Part shown: positions 10,318 through 20,665 of the stretch, piece by piece | How the letters are laid out: each line of letters begins with the position of its first letter | How positions within the stretch are numbered: position 1 is the stretch's first letter | Source of the DNA: Karstenula rhodostoma CBS 690.94 | Lineage: Eukaryota > Ascomycota > Dothideomycetes > Pleosporales > Didymosphaeriaceae | Assembly: GCA_010093485.1 (NCBI GenBank) | Contig: MU001493.1 | Span: forward strand, 405,599 to 469,598 | Direction: 5' to 3' | DNA length: 64,000 bases | Translations under genes and position numbers: made by a program | Notes under the pieces: generated by a model | Told to the model about the DNA's origin: nothing | What the model saw: only the letters and a program-made list of their open reading frames with translations | Database searches by the model: none

Positions 10318-11692
10318 GATACCGGTAGTGAGAGTAATGGTGAGATAAGAGAAGGCTCCCAAAGAAGTTCTCAAAAGACTTGTTTGAGAGAGCGGAAGTG
10401 CGAGTGAGGGACTGGCCTAGGCGGGCGGGAAGCTTTGGAATCGCCAGAAAGAGAGACGCCTTGCACAATTGGTGAAATGCCACTAACAGGTAAAACAAAT
10501 AACAGAAGCAGCTGTTCAAACAGTACGTAATCCTCGACGCCCGCTCCCTCTCTCTCACCTATGGCAACGGTCCGTGCACGCTCCCTGAGGCTGCCATGCA
10601 AACGCGCCTTCTATGCAAATGCGCCTTCCAAAGGCGGAGCGCACGGACAGGGACCCCTCTATAAGTTCTCGCGCCGCCGCTGACCTTGCTCCTCACCTTC
10701 TCTCTCTTTTTCTCACCACCTGAACAGGCACTTGTCTGTGCCATCCAACATGGTAACGGAGACTCAGCGATCGCACCTGCTTACCGTAACGCTTAGCTGA
10801 GTCTGGTGGCTCTTAAGGCTTATAAGTCATTACAGGACCATGAGGCGCAGAAGTGCTTACGGAGTTCTCCTGAATAATACAACGGTCAGTTGTCGCCTTC
10901 TGGGCCTCTTGGTTTCATGGTGGGGTCGGCCCCAGTACCGTCGTGTCGAATGACAAGGCGGAGGAATACTGGACTCGTGTCGACTGCGGTTGTGGTCTGT
11001 ATGGCTTTATCGGAGTTGTACCGGACTGTCCCGTCTGGCTTCCGTTTGTGGTGATTCGGAGCCGCCTTCTTTCTTCTACCTCGCCATTCAACATGGCATC
11101 CCTACTCCTCCTCCTAAAGCAGCTAGGACTAGGAATAGTCGGACACGATCAGCAAGCGACGCTGCCAAGACGACATACTACGACAACATACTACGACGAC
11201 ATACTACCAGGACGACTACAGCAACACCTCGATCATTCCCATCAGCACGAGCACAGCAACATATCGACTATTATTATCAGGACGACTGCGACAACACTCA
11301 CCATTCATACGCGGATAACGAACAATTACACCAACACTACTGAACACGATACCACGGCGAAAACGACACGACGAACAGGTCCAGCCGGACCCGGACCACA
11401 CTTTTTTTTTTCACTGGGTAGTCGGTCGTGTGGCTGACACTTGGGGAAGAAATGATATACTTGGTTGCAATTGGGTGTAGGTAATCATCCGTTTCTTGAT
11501 ATGTACCTCATCGAGCTCGCTGCGCTTTTCAAGACATGAACACGAGTCACTAGGCATACATCATTGAGTATGTCGCCAGTCAACAACGTACGCGACCGCG
11601 GTTGCTGAATTTGCTTCCCCGCACATGTTACGACAATAAAGGCGTCCGTGTTAGACGCCTGAATGACAAGTCTGCTGCTTCTCCGCGCCCCG
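10318..11692. other. Intergenic region with diverged repeat
   Basis: About 1.4 kb without a gene I can defend. The segment about 10741-10880 is similar to 53751-53890. An ATG at 11093 lies in a context (CCATTCAACATGG) also seen at 53729. Around 11165-11215 short imperfect repeats of an ACGACATACTA type occur. Open frames across 10943-11437 are Thr/His/Asn-rich and probably reflect this low complexity. Confidence 0.5.
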
Positions 11693-13060
11693 TCAGGACT
11701 TTTTGAAACTGCGGTGCACCATGCCGCAAAAGCTCTCCCAGAGCACCTGATCGCTGCCTCGCAGCCATTCAACAACCACCTCCCTCGTGCTTTCCGACAC
11801 CGTAATCCTGAACGCTAAAGCGACCTTCATGTCTTCAAGTGTGTTCTGCATGTCTGCGTCTCCGGTCCCTGACGCCGCCAGCTCTCTCATCTTGCGCTCA
11901 TGCTCGCGGCGATACGCACGTGACCAGACGTTTCCCGCGGCTTCGCCGACGCCAGTGGCAGTTTGCGAGACCCAATTCCAGCGTACATGAAGGCGGCGCG
12001 CCTGCTGGTCGATGGTGTGCTTCGCGGCGGTGGCATCTATACTGGCGGGCAGGGCGAAGCGATATTCGGTAGGGAAGGGGAGATACTCGTTTGCAATCTT
12101 CTCGATGCGTGCTATACTCTGTACCACATCAATCAGCTCATCGCACGGGGGGTCCAACAAGTGAACAGGTATGCTTACATTGCAAGGCCGGTAGTCAACA
12201 AAGCTCCACGCGACGATCCACCGCTTCGTCCCGCCACCGACGTCGATACACCCCACAGCCCAGTTGGTGACGCCCTTTTCTTTGAGGAGCCCTATGATGG
12301 CCTTCGCGCTGCTCATCTTGCCGAACAGGCTAGTGTACCACGTGACCCTCTCCCTCAGGACGAGGCTCTCCTCCACAATCCGCGTCACGAAGCCGAGATC
12401 CCCGCCCCGGTACACCATCTCGTTCTCCGACCCGGTACACACCGCATTCTGTCTGGCCGACTTCCCCTCCCCGCTCAGACTCTGCCGCATATCCGTCGCG
12501 TCCGCGAAGAAGGGCGGATTGCACACGGTGAAGTCGAGCTTGTCGACACCGAGATACTGCAGCGGGATGAGCGGCTGGCTGTCTATCGTCTGCAGCAGCT
12601 TTGCGCGCGTGATGAGGTTGTTGAGGGTCAGGTTCCGCGCCGCAGACTCGAAGCTCTTCTTATCCACGTCCGTGGCGCACATGGTCCAGGCTGGGCGCGA
12701 CTTCAGGCAGAGCATGGTGTAGATGGCGGACGCGCCCGTGCCGATGTCCAGCCCGACGACGTGCCGGCCCGGGTCATATCGGTTTGAGTAGGAGGGGTTG
12801 GTGGAGTCGAGGAGGACGTGGATCCAGGATATGTAGTTCCAGCGATTCGGCACGGGGGGACAAAGTCGGTCGTCTGGTACTTCGAGGTGTAGGCCAAAGT
12901 CAGCTTTCAGCAGGGCTTTTGTGAGAGATTGGGTAGTGGTCGGGTCTTGGAAGTCGAGTTTGCCAGAGTGTTGCTGCCATGTGGTATTGAAGGCTTCGTC
13001 TTGCTGTGCCAAGGCTTTGAAGTCGACCGTTTCATAGGGAGGCTTTGTTGCTAGATCCAT
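11693..13060 (-). CDS. METTL16/RlmF-type RNA N6-adenine methyltransferase
   Basis: A 455-aa single-exon gene. It belongs to the DUF890/METTL16 family, SAM-dependent enzymes that methylate adenosine in structured RNAs, with U6 snRNA the conserved eukaryotic target. The N-terminal helical region (residues about 1-85) contains WNYISWIHVLL, a family hallmark. The Rossmann motif I is VGLDIGTGASAIYTML (about 101-116), the acidic motif is ATDVDKKSFESA, and the catalytic tetrapeptide is NPPF in VCNPPFFAD (about 180). The later GGDLGFVTRIVEES and TSLFGKM segments also match the family. The C-terminal part is shorter than the animal protein and shows no VCR-type extension that I can identify. Start at 13060 follows an upstream region without further frame. 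Confidence 0.9.
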   Translation of the reverse strand: MDLATKPPYETVDFKALAQQDEAFNTTWQQHSGKLDFQDPTTTQSLTKALLKADFGLHLEVPDDRLCPPVPNRWNYISWIHVLLDSTNPSYSNRYDPGRHVVGLDIGTGASAIYTMLCLKSRPAWTMCATDVDKKSFESAARNLTLNNLITRAKLLQTIDSQPLIPLQYLGVDKLDFTVCNPPFFADATDMRQSLSGEGKSARQNAVCTGSENEMVYRGGDLGFVTRIVEESLVLRERVTWYTSLFGKMSSAKAIIGLLKEKGVTNWAVGCIDVGGGTKRWIVAWSFVDYRPCNVSIPVHLLDPPCDELIDVVQSIARIEKIANEYLPFPTEYRFALPASIDATAAKHTIDQQARRLHVRWNWVSQTATGVGEAAGNVWSRAYRREHERKMRELAASGTGDADMQNTLEDMKVALAFRITVSESTREVVVEWLRGSDQVLWESFCGMVHRSFKKS

Positions 13061-13429
13061 GTTGTCGGGTAGCTGCCTATGATTAATTTGACCCCCAGGT
13101 GAGAATCACTAAGCTATGCAGCGAACTCATCCCATCCCGCACTGCATGTCGTGGTGTGTTAGCTCAAGAGTACAAAGAAGGCAAGAGTGATGTTGGCGCG
13201 ATCCGCTTGGGCCACCTCACCTCTGATTGGTCGAGCGTACTTGGTAGACGATGCGAGTCAGCGAACCGACACGTTGGCTAAAGCAAGGTTCTGTATTATA
13301 CATACAGTCGTATTTGTTACAGGGAATTCTAGAATTTAGCTGCTTTATACAGGCGCTCAAATGCAATCAGATCCGCTAACCATGTCGAGATGGTTCCAAA
13401 CTCCGTGAAGCCGCGCACCAATAATTTCG
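13061..13429. other. Intergenic region
   Basis: Lies between the 5' end of the methyltransferase gene (-) and the 3' end of MET8 (-), so it should hold the methyltransferase promoter and the MET8 terminator. No repeat or RNA gene was noticed. Confidence 0.5.
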
Positions 13430-14220
13430 TTAGATCAAGAAAGGTCCATCAAATGCGCCGTCTGGCTCCCCCAGTCGGACTGCTTCCAGCGATGGGACTG
13501 TGTTCGGCTTGTAGAACCCCAGAAGCTCTTCCATGTCTTCATCGGTCATCTCGCACAGGTCATCTAGGGTCCATTTCTCACAAACTTTTATCATCCATTG
13601 CATTCTCTTGGGCCCTTCCTCGATGTTGGGTGCGACCTTCCGCAGCTTCTTCCGGAGCATGCCGACTCTTTGTATAGCTGTACCGATGTTGTACGGCAAG
13701 GTGGCGGCGATCTGCTTCCTCACAATATTTGCCAGTTTCGGCCCATTGCCGTTCGTGCTGACCATGATTTGCAGCGGGCCATCGCGATGCACGCTGCCAA
13801 AGTAGAAGTCGCATTCGGGCGGCACGTCGGCAATGTTGGCGGCTATCCTCTTCTCCTTGCACAGCTTGTAGATTTGCGAAGAGGCCTCCGGGTCGTCCAC
13901 GGCGCACATGACCATGTCGGCGCCATCAAGATCGGATGGCTCGAAGTTTCGGTCGACGTGCTCGACTTGCTTCTGGTGTACGCGGTAGGCGACCTCGTCG
14001 TTGAGGCCGGAGCGGGGCGCGACCACGGTGACTTTTGCGTCTGCATTGAGTACATTCACGATGCGGCCAGCAGCTACCTACTTGGATATTAGTTGGTGCT
14101 GGAGCAGATGCACGGAAGCCTCACCTCGCCGCCTCCGATCACGAGGACATGCTTGTTTCGAATCTGCCAGGCGAGAATGAGCGAGCCTCCGCCTTGGATG
14201 TCAGGATACGGGCCCTCCAT
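13430..14220 (-). CDS. MET8: Siroheme synthase MET8 (precorrin-2 dehydrogenase/ferrochelatase)
   Basis: Two exons, 14220-14125 and 14077-13430, separated by a 47-nt intron (GTGAGG..AAGTAG with CTAAT branch). The joined protein is 247 aa. Exon 1 ends inside the NAD-binding loop: HVLVIGGGE joins VAAGRIVNVLNADAKVTVVAP, giving the GxGxxA/G motif expected of Met8p/CysG-N. Further family features are ADMVMCAVDDPEASSQIYKLCKE, the NIADVPPECDFYFGSVHRDGPLQIMVSTNGNGP block and the C-terminal helical dimerisation and active-site region. The enzyme oxidises precorrin-2 to sirohydrochlorin and inserts iron to make siroheme, the cofactor of sulfite and nitrite reductases. It is cytosolic. The yeast protein is slightly longer (274 aa). 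It is transcribed divergently from the VAC1-like gene. Confidence 0.93.
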
Positions 14221-14587
14221 GGTGGCGCGTGGGGAAGAGAGAAAGCATTGTTGCGCGGAGATGGTGATGACGCCCGTTGACTAGCTCTAGCCGCGCCCGC
14301 CGCACTACCTTCTTTTGTAGAGCTGGAGAAAGGCGCAGCATGTGATGTCTATCGATAGGGAACCTCGACAAAAGGAAGCCTTATCCGTGCAATGCGCTTT
14401 GTTGGCCGCTGCGCCCACGGCTCCTCAGCCCTGCGGCACTGGAATCCTTCGTGATGCTCGCGCTACGATACGCTGCCCATGTTAGTGCGCCGGTGCGTGC
14501 ATGCACCAGCGTGCTACCTCGCGCAGGGCCCATGTCGACGCTGTTGTTCCCCATGAACCCCGTCGAACCCGCGCGACCGCATCGATC
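14221..14587. promoter_or_regulatory. Shared divergent promoter, MET8 / VAC1-like
   Basis: The 367 bp between the two start codons must serve both directions. It holds no ORF of interest. The stretch is GC-rich on the VAC1 side and I see no TATA box. The VAC1 reading frame is open back to an ATG at 14501, so the right edge depends on which start is used. Confidence 0.5.
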
Positions 14588-16658
14588 ATGACCTCGGGCA
14601 GGTCCCTGGGCGGTGGCCGCGTGCTCGGCAGCGGGCGCAACCTTTCGCCCGCCGTGTCCCCGCGCCCGCCTGCCCACCACCGCCGCAATGCCAGCTTGCT
14701 GTCACCCTCGGAGAGCTCCGTATCGCTCAGCTCCCAGACCTCCAACAGCCCTGCCAGCACCGCCGAGACGAGGGACGACATCACCAGCAAGGTCCTGCTT
14801 CCAGGCGCCGAAAATGCCGCCGCCAGCGCCTCCAGCAGGCTTGTGTGCCCCATCTGCAACGATGAAATGGTGAGTTGCGCGTCCACGTCCCTACATCACA
14901 TCTTCAGCCACTAACTGCAACAGCTGACTCTACTTCAACTGAACCGGTACTTGTGCTGCCATGTACTAGATAAACCCTATTCTGACTCCCATCAGGCATC
15001 TCGACGACAACCACCAGAACCTCGTAGAGGAGGAACAAGATGAGGTCAAGAACTGGTTCGAGCAGCAGATGGAGAAGGCAAAGAAGTTCCAGCCCCTCGC
15101 CGTCCTGAACCAGAAGCTCAAAGGCCTCGACGTCTTTGAGTCCAACGATGCGCCTACACCGCCCCCGTTCGCGCACTCTTCCACCACCGCTCCTTTGCCC
15201 GAACCAGCACCGGTCCGCCGGGATCCCGAAGAAGAAGTCACACGAGCACACTGGCAACGGCCAAGCTACCGCGACGCATGCTCGGACCCTACGTGTGGAA
15301 GGCCTATTAGTGCACAGATGACATTGGGAGGGAACAATTCTGCTGTCAACTGCAGATGCTGCGGAAAGCTCTTCTGCGAGGACCATACCATGTACCAGAT
15401 GAGGCTGTCGCGGCAGGCAAAACACGATCCAATCAGGGGTATATGGTGCAGAGTGTGCGAAACATGCTACAAGTCAAGAGAAGGGTACAATGACCACCGT
15501 GGATTCGACCGCGATCACTTCAAAGGGTTTGCAGACATCCGGAGAAAGAGGGTCGACCGAGAACATATGGAAGTCAGCAGACTCGAGAAGCGTCTGACCA
15601 AGCTGACGCAGCTATTGGCAAACCCTCCTCCTGATGAGGGCGCAACGACCAGTTTCTGGCCGCTTTCAGGCGCGAAGAATCAGCGAAAAGCTTTGGAACA
15701 GTCCATCATAACTTGGGAGGAAGATGCAAACGTGTCACACTGTCCTTTCTGCCAGCAGGAATTTTCCAGTTACACCTTCCGCCGACACCATTGCCGCATG
15801 TGCGGCCGCGTTGTGTGTGGAGATCCGAAGACTGGCTGCTCTTCAGAAATTGGGCTCAATATCGCAGCAAGCGCCAACAAGGACGGGAAAAGTGACCAGA
15901 TGGGTGTTGACATACGAATGTGCAAGGACTGCAACCACACTTTGTTCAGCAGAAGCGATTTCGAGCGGGAACTTGCGCGAAAACCGACGGACCAGCGGGC
16001 GTACGAGAACTTGACCCAGTTTGAGCGGGGCATCCGGTTGCTCCTTCCTCGGTTCCAAAAGCTGCTTATGGCACTACAAGACCCGGACAAGCCGCCATCT
16101 GCGCAACAGCTCGCAGACGCTACCAAAGTGCGAAAGAGGCTCATGGATGCATTTTCACAATACGATACTGCAGCCAAAAGAATCCGGGACTTGCCGACTG
16201 AGTCACCTACCCAAAATAAATTACAGAAAGCTGTATACCAACAAGCATACAATTTCCTGAGTACGCACATGCTGCCACTGCGGTCCTTACCGAGGATCCT
16301 GAAGCACGCAGCCCCGCAGGGCTCTAAATCGAACGGGCGTCAGAACGGAGGCGCACTTGCATCCATTAAATACAACGACAGACAAGAGGGGAGTGTTGTT
16401 AGTAGTAGTAGTGCAATCTCTGCACTAGAATCGGAAGAGAAAGAGCTTCGTGAGAGACTCATAGTTCTAGAGGAACAGAAATTCATGGTATCAGAGATGG
16501 TGGCAAACGCTACCAAGCATCGTCGGTTTGACGAAGTCACTAGCTTGGCACAAAACCTGGAGGATCTGCATCAGGAAATTGATCAGATCAACGGCCAGCT
16601 CGGGCAACTTGACTTCGCTGGTGCGTACCAGCGCGAGCTGGCGAGTCCCCCCGGATGA
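14588..16658 (+). CDS. VAC1: VAC1/PEP7-like FYVE-domain endosomal tethering protein
   Basis: Three exons: 14588-14869, 14924-14946 (only 23 nt) and 14996-16658, with introns of 54 and 49 nt. Spliced length is 655 aa. An N-terminal C2H2 finger is assembled across all three exons (VCPICNDEM, then LTLLQLNR, then HLDDNH), which strongly supports the splice model. Two FYVE-type zinc regions follow. The first (CSDPTCGRPI..CRCCGKLFCEDH..CRVCETC) is atypical. The second has HCPFCQQEF..RRHHCRMCGRVVCGD..CKDC and carries the RRHHCR PI3P-binding signature. The C-terminal part ends in two coiled coils, the last resembling the Rab-binding domain of rabenosyn-5 (EKELRERLIVLEEQKFMVSE onward). Vac1/Pep7 links Rab5/Vps21 and Vps45 for Golgi-to-endosome transport. 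ATG 14588 is preferred; an in-frame ATG lies at 14501. Confidence 0.9.
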
Positions 16659-18490
16659 CCAGAAAGCGGAAACAACGTACTCAACATCACCACGGCCGTT
16701 CCAAACCCCACGGCAGGGTTCTAGTTTGCTCCTTGATCCTGGAGTGCATCGCAATAACTCACCTGTGGGCGCATTTACGTGGGAAGACCTCGACGCCCGC
16801 CTGGTATACATCGCAGGATGTCCGCCCAAGCAAGCAGGATCACTGGGCTAGCCACGGGTCTTCAGCGACGGGGTCGGTACTGCAGCTGCACTATAACGGT
16901 CGTCAAGCAGTGCCATCAGTGGGAGTAGGATAGCAGTAGAATCATCGGATGCAGCAGACCCGTCAGCATCGAGCACATGAGGCCAGCATTTGATCTCTAG
17001 TTTGCATCTCCAGCCTCTTGGAACAGGAGCAGAAATAAAGTCTGTGGCTCAATTGCCGTCAATATTTATGTTCAACATCAAGAGTCTTGCGCTGCAACTT
17101 TTTTCTTCTTCCGTGTTCTTCTACCATGTGCGGTTTATCTGTGAAGTCTGAGTTTGTGCCGAGTAGGAGATTGATATGGGAGGGTCTTGATACTATGCTG
17201 TGTGATTTGCACTGATAGGAATCGCAGCTTGGCCTGTCATTGTCATTACAACCCTACCTCGTTGACAAAACAGCAAAGCTGACAGTTGATGACACAGATC
17301 TCGCGGCTCGCATCGGAAGGTGCGGAACCTTACCCGTAGCTAACACAAACTTCAGAATAGCTCGATTATCGAAGACCATCATGGTTATCAAACACCTCCC
17401 GGCACGCAGCGTCATTTCCGCTATACGCCTGTTGATTGCTTCTCTTGCGATGTGTAGTGTAGTCGTGGTTGCCCGAATCGAGTCGGCGTTTGAATATGGG
17501 CGAGCTGGTTTGAGTTAAGGTTGCATGAGGTGTGATGCGAAGCGCGAAGTGGGGTCTATAACGGGAGGTACGTTGGGCATGGAGATGTGATGGGCGGCGG
17601 GTTGAGGTGGTGAGGGTGTAGGGAATGTTACGTGCGGAGTGAGCGAGCGCCAGGCGTTGCGAGTCTTGGAATCAGAAAGATATGCTTTGAAGGCTAGCGA
17701 GGGATGGGTATCAGCGACGATTCTGTACGTTCTCACGACCGACGATCACAATATTCCACGGTTCTCATATTTGCAGGTACTAACACTGTGTATTAGTATA
17801 TACACACGCGACGCCAGGCGTTGCATCACTACCCATGGACACCCACCTTCCACATGCGGTCCATAAGCTCGTTTCTCAGCCCCACATGCAATCCCTGCAC
17901 GTCTTCGGTGGGGGGAGATATTGCACTGAAACATCTTCTGCCCTTCCAAGAGCGTCCGGAAGAATACCCACATCAACCGGCAGGCTGGTAACGACAACTC
18001 GCATTTTCCAACCCCAACTCGCCCTATTCAACAACGCAATGTCCAATCAAGGCAAACTCCAACTAGACACAATATAGCACCGACCACTAACGTGTTGAGC
18101 GCGACTGCGCGGTGCGTGCCAGGGACGACGTGATGGAAACCGAGGAGGACTTCGGGAAATCAGAGGTTATCTGCGATGTCTTGGGTCTATATACAGTCGA
18201 TTGCGGTAGCCGCATTTCCAGATGGGATGACGCACCGTAGGCTATTAACGACTGCAGACTTTGTATTGAGCAGCTCGTGGATGCCATGCTTTCAAGGTCG
18301 GAGCAAGGTGGCCGGAAGAGAAGGAAAGCTGGCAGGAGCGATGGAGCGCGAAGCAAATAAGAGCGGATTGAGCCACGACGCGCTCGTCACAACCTGCGAC
18401 CTATTCAACTGACCAGTCTCTTCTTGACCCTATCACTATCTGTCTACCATACCATCCCTCTCCTAAGCAACCTACCACCCACAGCCCGCC
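16659..18490. other. Intergenic region
   Basis: About 1.8 kb with no gene I can defend. The frames at 17240-17518 and 17639-17866 lack protein-like features. A polypyrimidine stretch near 17100-17125 and the first few hundred bases probably belong to the 3' UTR of the VAC1-like gene. No RNA gene or strong tandem repeat was found. Confidence 0.5.
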
Positions 18491-19100
18491 ATGCTTCTTC
18501 TCCTCACACTCCTCGCCGTCCCGGCTTCTGACCCCAACACCCCCGCCGCAATGGTCTTACGCTTCACGCACTCCGACGAGTGCAAACTCCCCGAAACCCC
18601 CGCCACCTGTGCCGGCGCAGCACAAAAGGACGTCATTGTGCAATACGGCAAGAACACGACGCAAGCGGAGAAGGATCTGCTGCTGAATGCAGCGAAGGCG
18701 TCGGGGGCGAGTATCAAGGATGTGATGAATAATTTTGGGTGAGTGAGATCGGCGGGGGGAGACGTGTTGGGAAGACAAGGGAGGGGGAGAGGAAGGTTGG
18801 ATGACGCTGACAGTGGTCAGTTTTACGGGATTCATTCCTGAGAACGTGGTTGAGTTGATGTCGGCGCATGGTACGATACTCCTCCGTGCGAAGTCGCTAC
18901 GTCTAAGACATAGAAACTTCGTATCTAGCCCCACTGTTATGACCTCACTGACTTCGTGACCGCGGGTATAGGTAAGACGTGTGGGGTTACTGTTTATGAG
19001 AATGGGTGTGCGGGGATTCCGTGAGTACTTCAAGTAGCCCCTGCTCCAATGATGGAGACTAACAAAGTCACCCAGATGGTGCGGGGAAGCGCCGTGTTGA
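18491..19100 (+). CDS. Small secreted cysteine-rich protein with I9-inhibitor-like core
   Basis: Four short exons: 18491-18738, 18821-18870, 18972-19020 and 19076-19100, with GTGAGT, GTACGA and GTGAGT donors and CAG/TAG acceptors. The joined frame closes exactly at 124 codons (123 aa). The N-terminus MLLLLTLLAVPAS is a short hydrophobic leader compatible with secretion. The second in-frame ATG at 18551 would remove it. The core KDVIVQYGKNTTQAEKDLLL to FGFTGFIPENVVELM resembles the peptidase inhibitor I9/propeptide fold (yeast Pbi2-like: VI(V/T) strand, AE..LL helix, F.GF..P turn). The mature region has six cysteines: two before the core (DECK and ATCAG) and four in the tail (KTCGV, NGCAG, PWCGE, APC). 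That pattern suggests three disulfides, unlike cytosolic Pbi2. The role is unknown: secreted inhibitor or effector-like protein. The exon model is my reconstruction. Confidence 0.65.
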
Positions 19101-20665
19101 GAGGATTTGATTCCTTTCAATTGTATATAACGGTGTCTTCTTCGATACAGGATTGCTGGTGGCCGGTTTCTTGACATTCGGACTGTAAACAACGCAGCTG
19201 AGCTGTTCTTGTATTGAACTTTCTCGGAGGGCATGGAAGGTAGCCAGCGTGGCTTCGGTCCTAGTATTCATGGCTAACGACGACTTTCAACATGCTCTGG
19301 GACACGGTGTCGATGATCTCGGATGGCGTATTTGGCTCGACAAAGCAATCAACATAGAAACCAAAGCTGTCAAAACAGTTTCGCAAATCAGTTCTCGTGC
19401 GTTTTATACTTGTAACCAGACCCTGTATTCATATAGATTCGCAAAACTCGAAAGTAGCAAAGGAACCCACAACCACCCGTTGCCAAAACATCCAACCCAC
19501 ATCCCAAAGCCATACCCGCAGCCTCCCTCCCTACCGTCATTCTTACCTCTATCAACCTACCCTAACCGGCAACCCCCCATCCCATCGATCACTCTATCTT
19601 CCCTGCTTTTGCCCTCCGCCAACACCCCGTCATCCCCATCGTCATACGCACCCCCAACAGGCAACCACACCCACCCCCATCGAACACAGCCGCTTCCCTG
19701 ATTTCCGAACAATGATGCTGCGACACTCCGCCTTTGCCCCCGAATGCAGCCGTGAATTCCTGTTTTGGCGGCGCTAGCACGCGCTAGTGCCTGTTTCGCG
19801 ACGAGGGCGGCCCGGGAGGGAAAGTGCTAGCGTGGCCGTGCGGCTAGGGTGGCTGCTTCGGGAAGCGCGCTATTGTATTGGGTGCACGGTGGCGGGGCGC
19901 TAGGAGGGTTTGGGCTGGGGAGGCTGTCGTGTGATGCAGGTACCGCGTCGAAGGGGGATGGTGGGGCGGCGAGAGGGCTAGTGTGCAGCGGGAGGATGTG
20001 GGTAAAGGGAAAGCAGGGAAGATGGAGGGATCGATAGGGTGGGTGGATGGCCTGGTGGGGGGTGTGCGCGGGCGGTTTAATTGGAGGATGACGCTGGGAA
20101 ACTATTTGGAATGTTCGGTGGCGGGGATGAGGAAACAGGGAAGATAGGGTGATCGATGGGGGGATGGGAGTTGCCTGTTGGGGTATGTACACGGACGATT
20201 TAGTTATAGAATGACGCTTAAGATCTATTTCGGAGGTTTGGATCTTGGACATGGAAAAACAGGGAAGATAGAGTGATCGATGGGTGGTGTGGAGTTGCCT
20301 GTTGCGGCATGAATACATCTCCTTGTTGAAACAATGACGATATTTAGAGTCTGGGTCTTGAAGGGGGAGAAAACAGGGAAGATGCTGCGATCGATGGGAG
20401 GTGGTGGTGTGCCGTTTTGGGCGGCACGAGGTCGGCCATCGGTTGCCGTGACGAAAAGCTTGGAAACGTGGGAACTTGAGCCTTGCGTTCTTCAGTGCAA
20501 GGCCTAGAGAGCATGGTAGCAAGGCGCGTGGGTAATTGGAAGGCTTCAAGTCAAGATGTACTGATTAGCGATAGAAGAACGGGCGATTATGGTGGCTTGT
20601 ATACCCACTACAGAATTTTTTTTAGGAGAGATTTGGGAACTGCAGGAGTGTCCCAGAGCGTCTAC
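19101..20665. other. Intergenic, minisatellite-bearing region
   Basis: No real gene. The long open frames on both strands here (for example 19827-20549 minus) are created by the repeat units themselves and read as Pro/His/Ser-rich low complexity. Confidence 0.6.
19540..20410. repeat. Degenerate minisatellite, about 115-125 bp period, with inverted copies
   Basis: On the plus strand the landmark CAGGGAAGAT followed by GATCGAT occurs at about 20013, 20136, 20260 and 20374, giving spacings of 123, 124 and 114 bp. Each unit continues with a GTTGCCTGTTG-like segment. The same landmark appears reverse-complemented near 19582-19612 (ATCGATCACTCTATCTTCCCTG). The array is therefore present in both orientations around a centre near 19800. 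Confidence 0.8.

Noticed and set aside
10943..11437. Possible Thr/His-rich 164-aa protein
   Set aside because: Composition follows short DNA repeats. Two overlapping frames are equally open and neither has a recognisable feature.
19827..20549. 240-aa minus-strand frame with repeated SLYLPCF-like motifs
   Set aside because: The motifs are translations of the minisatellite unit. The unit length is not constant and no gene structure surrounds it.
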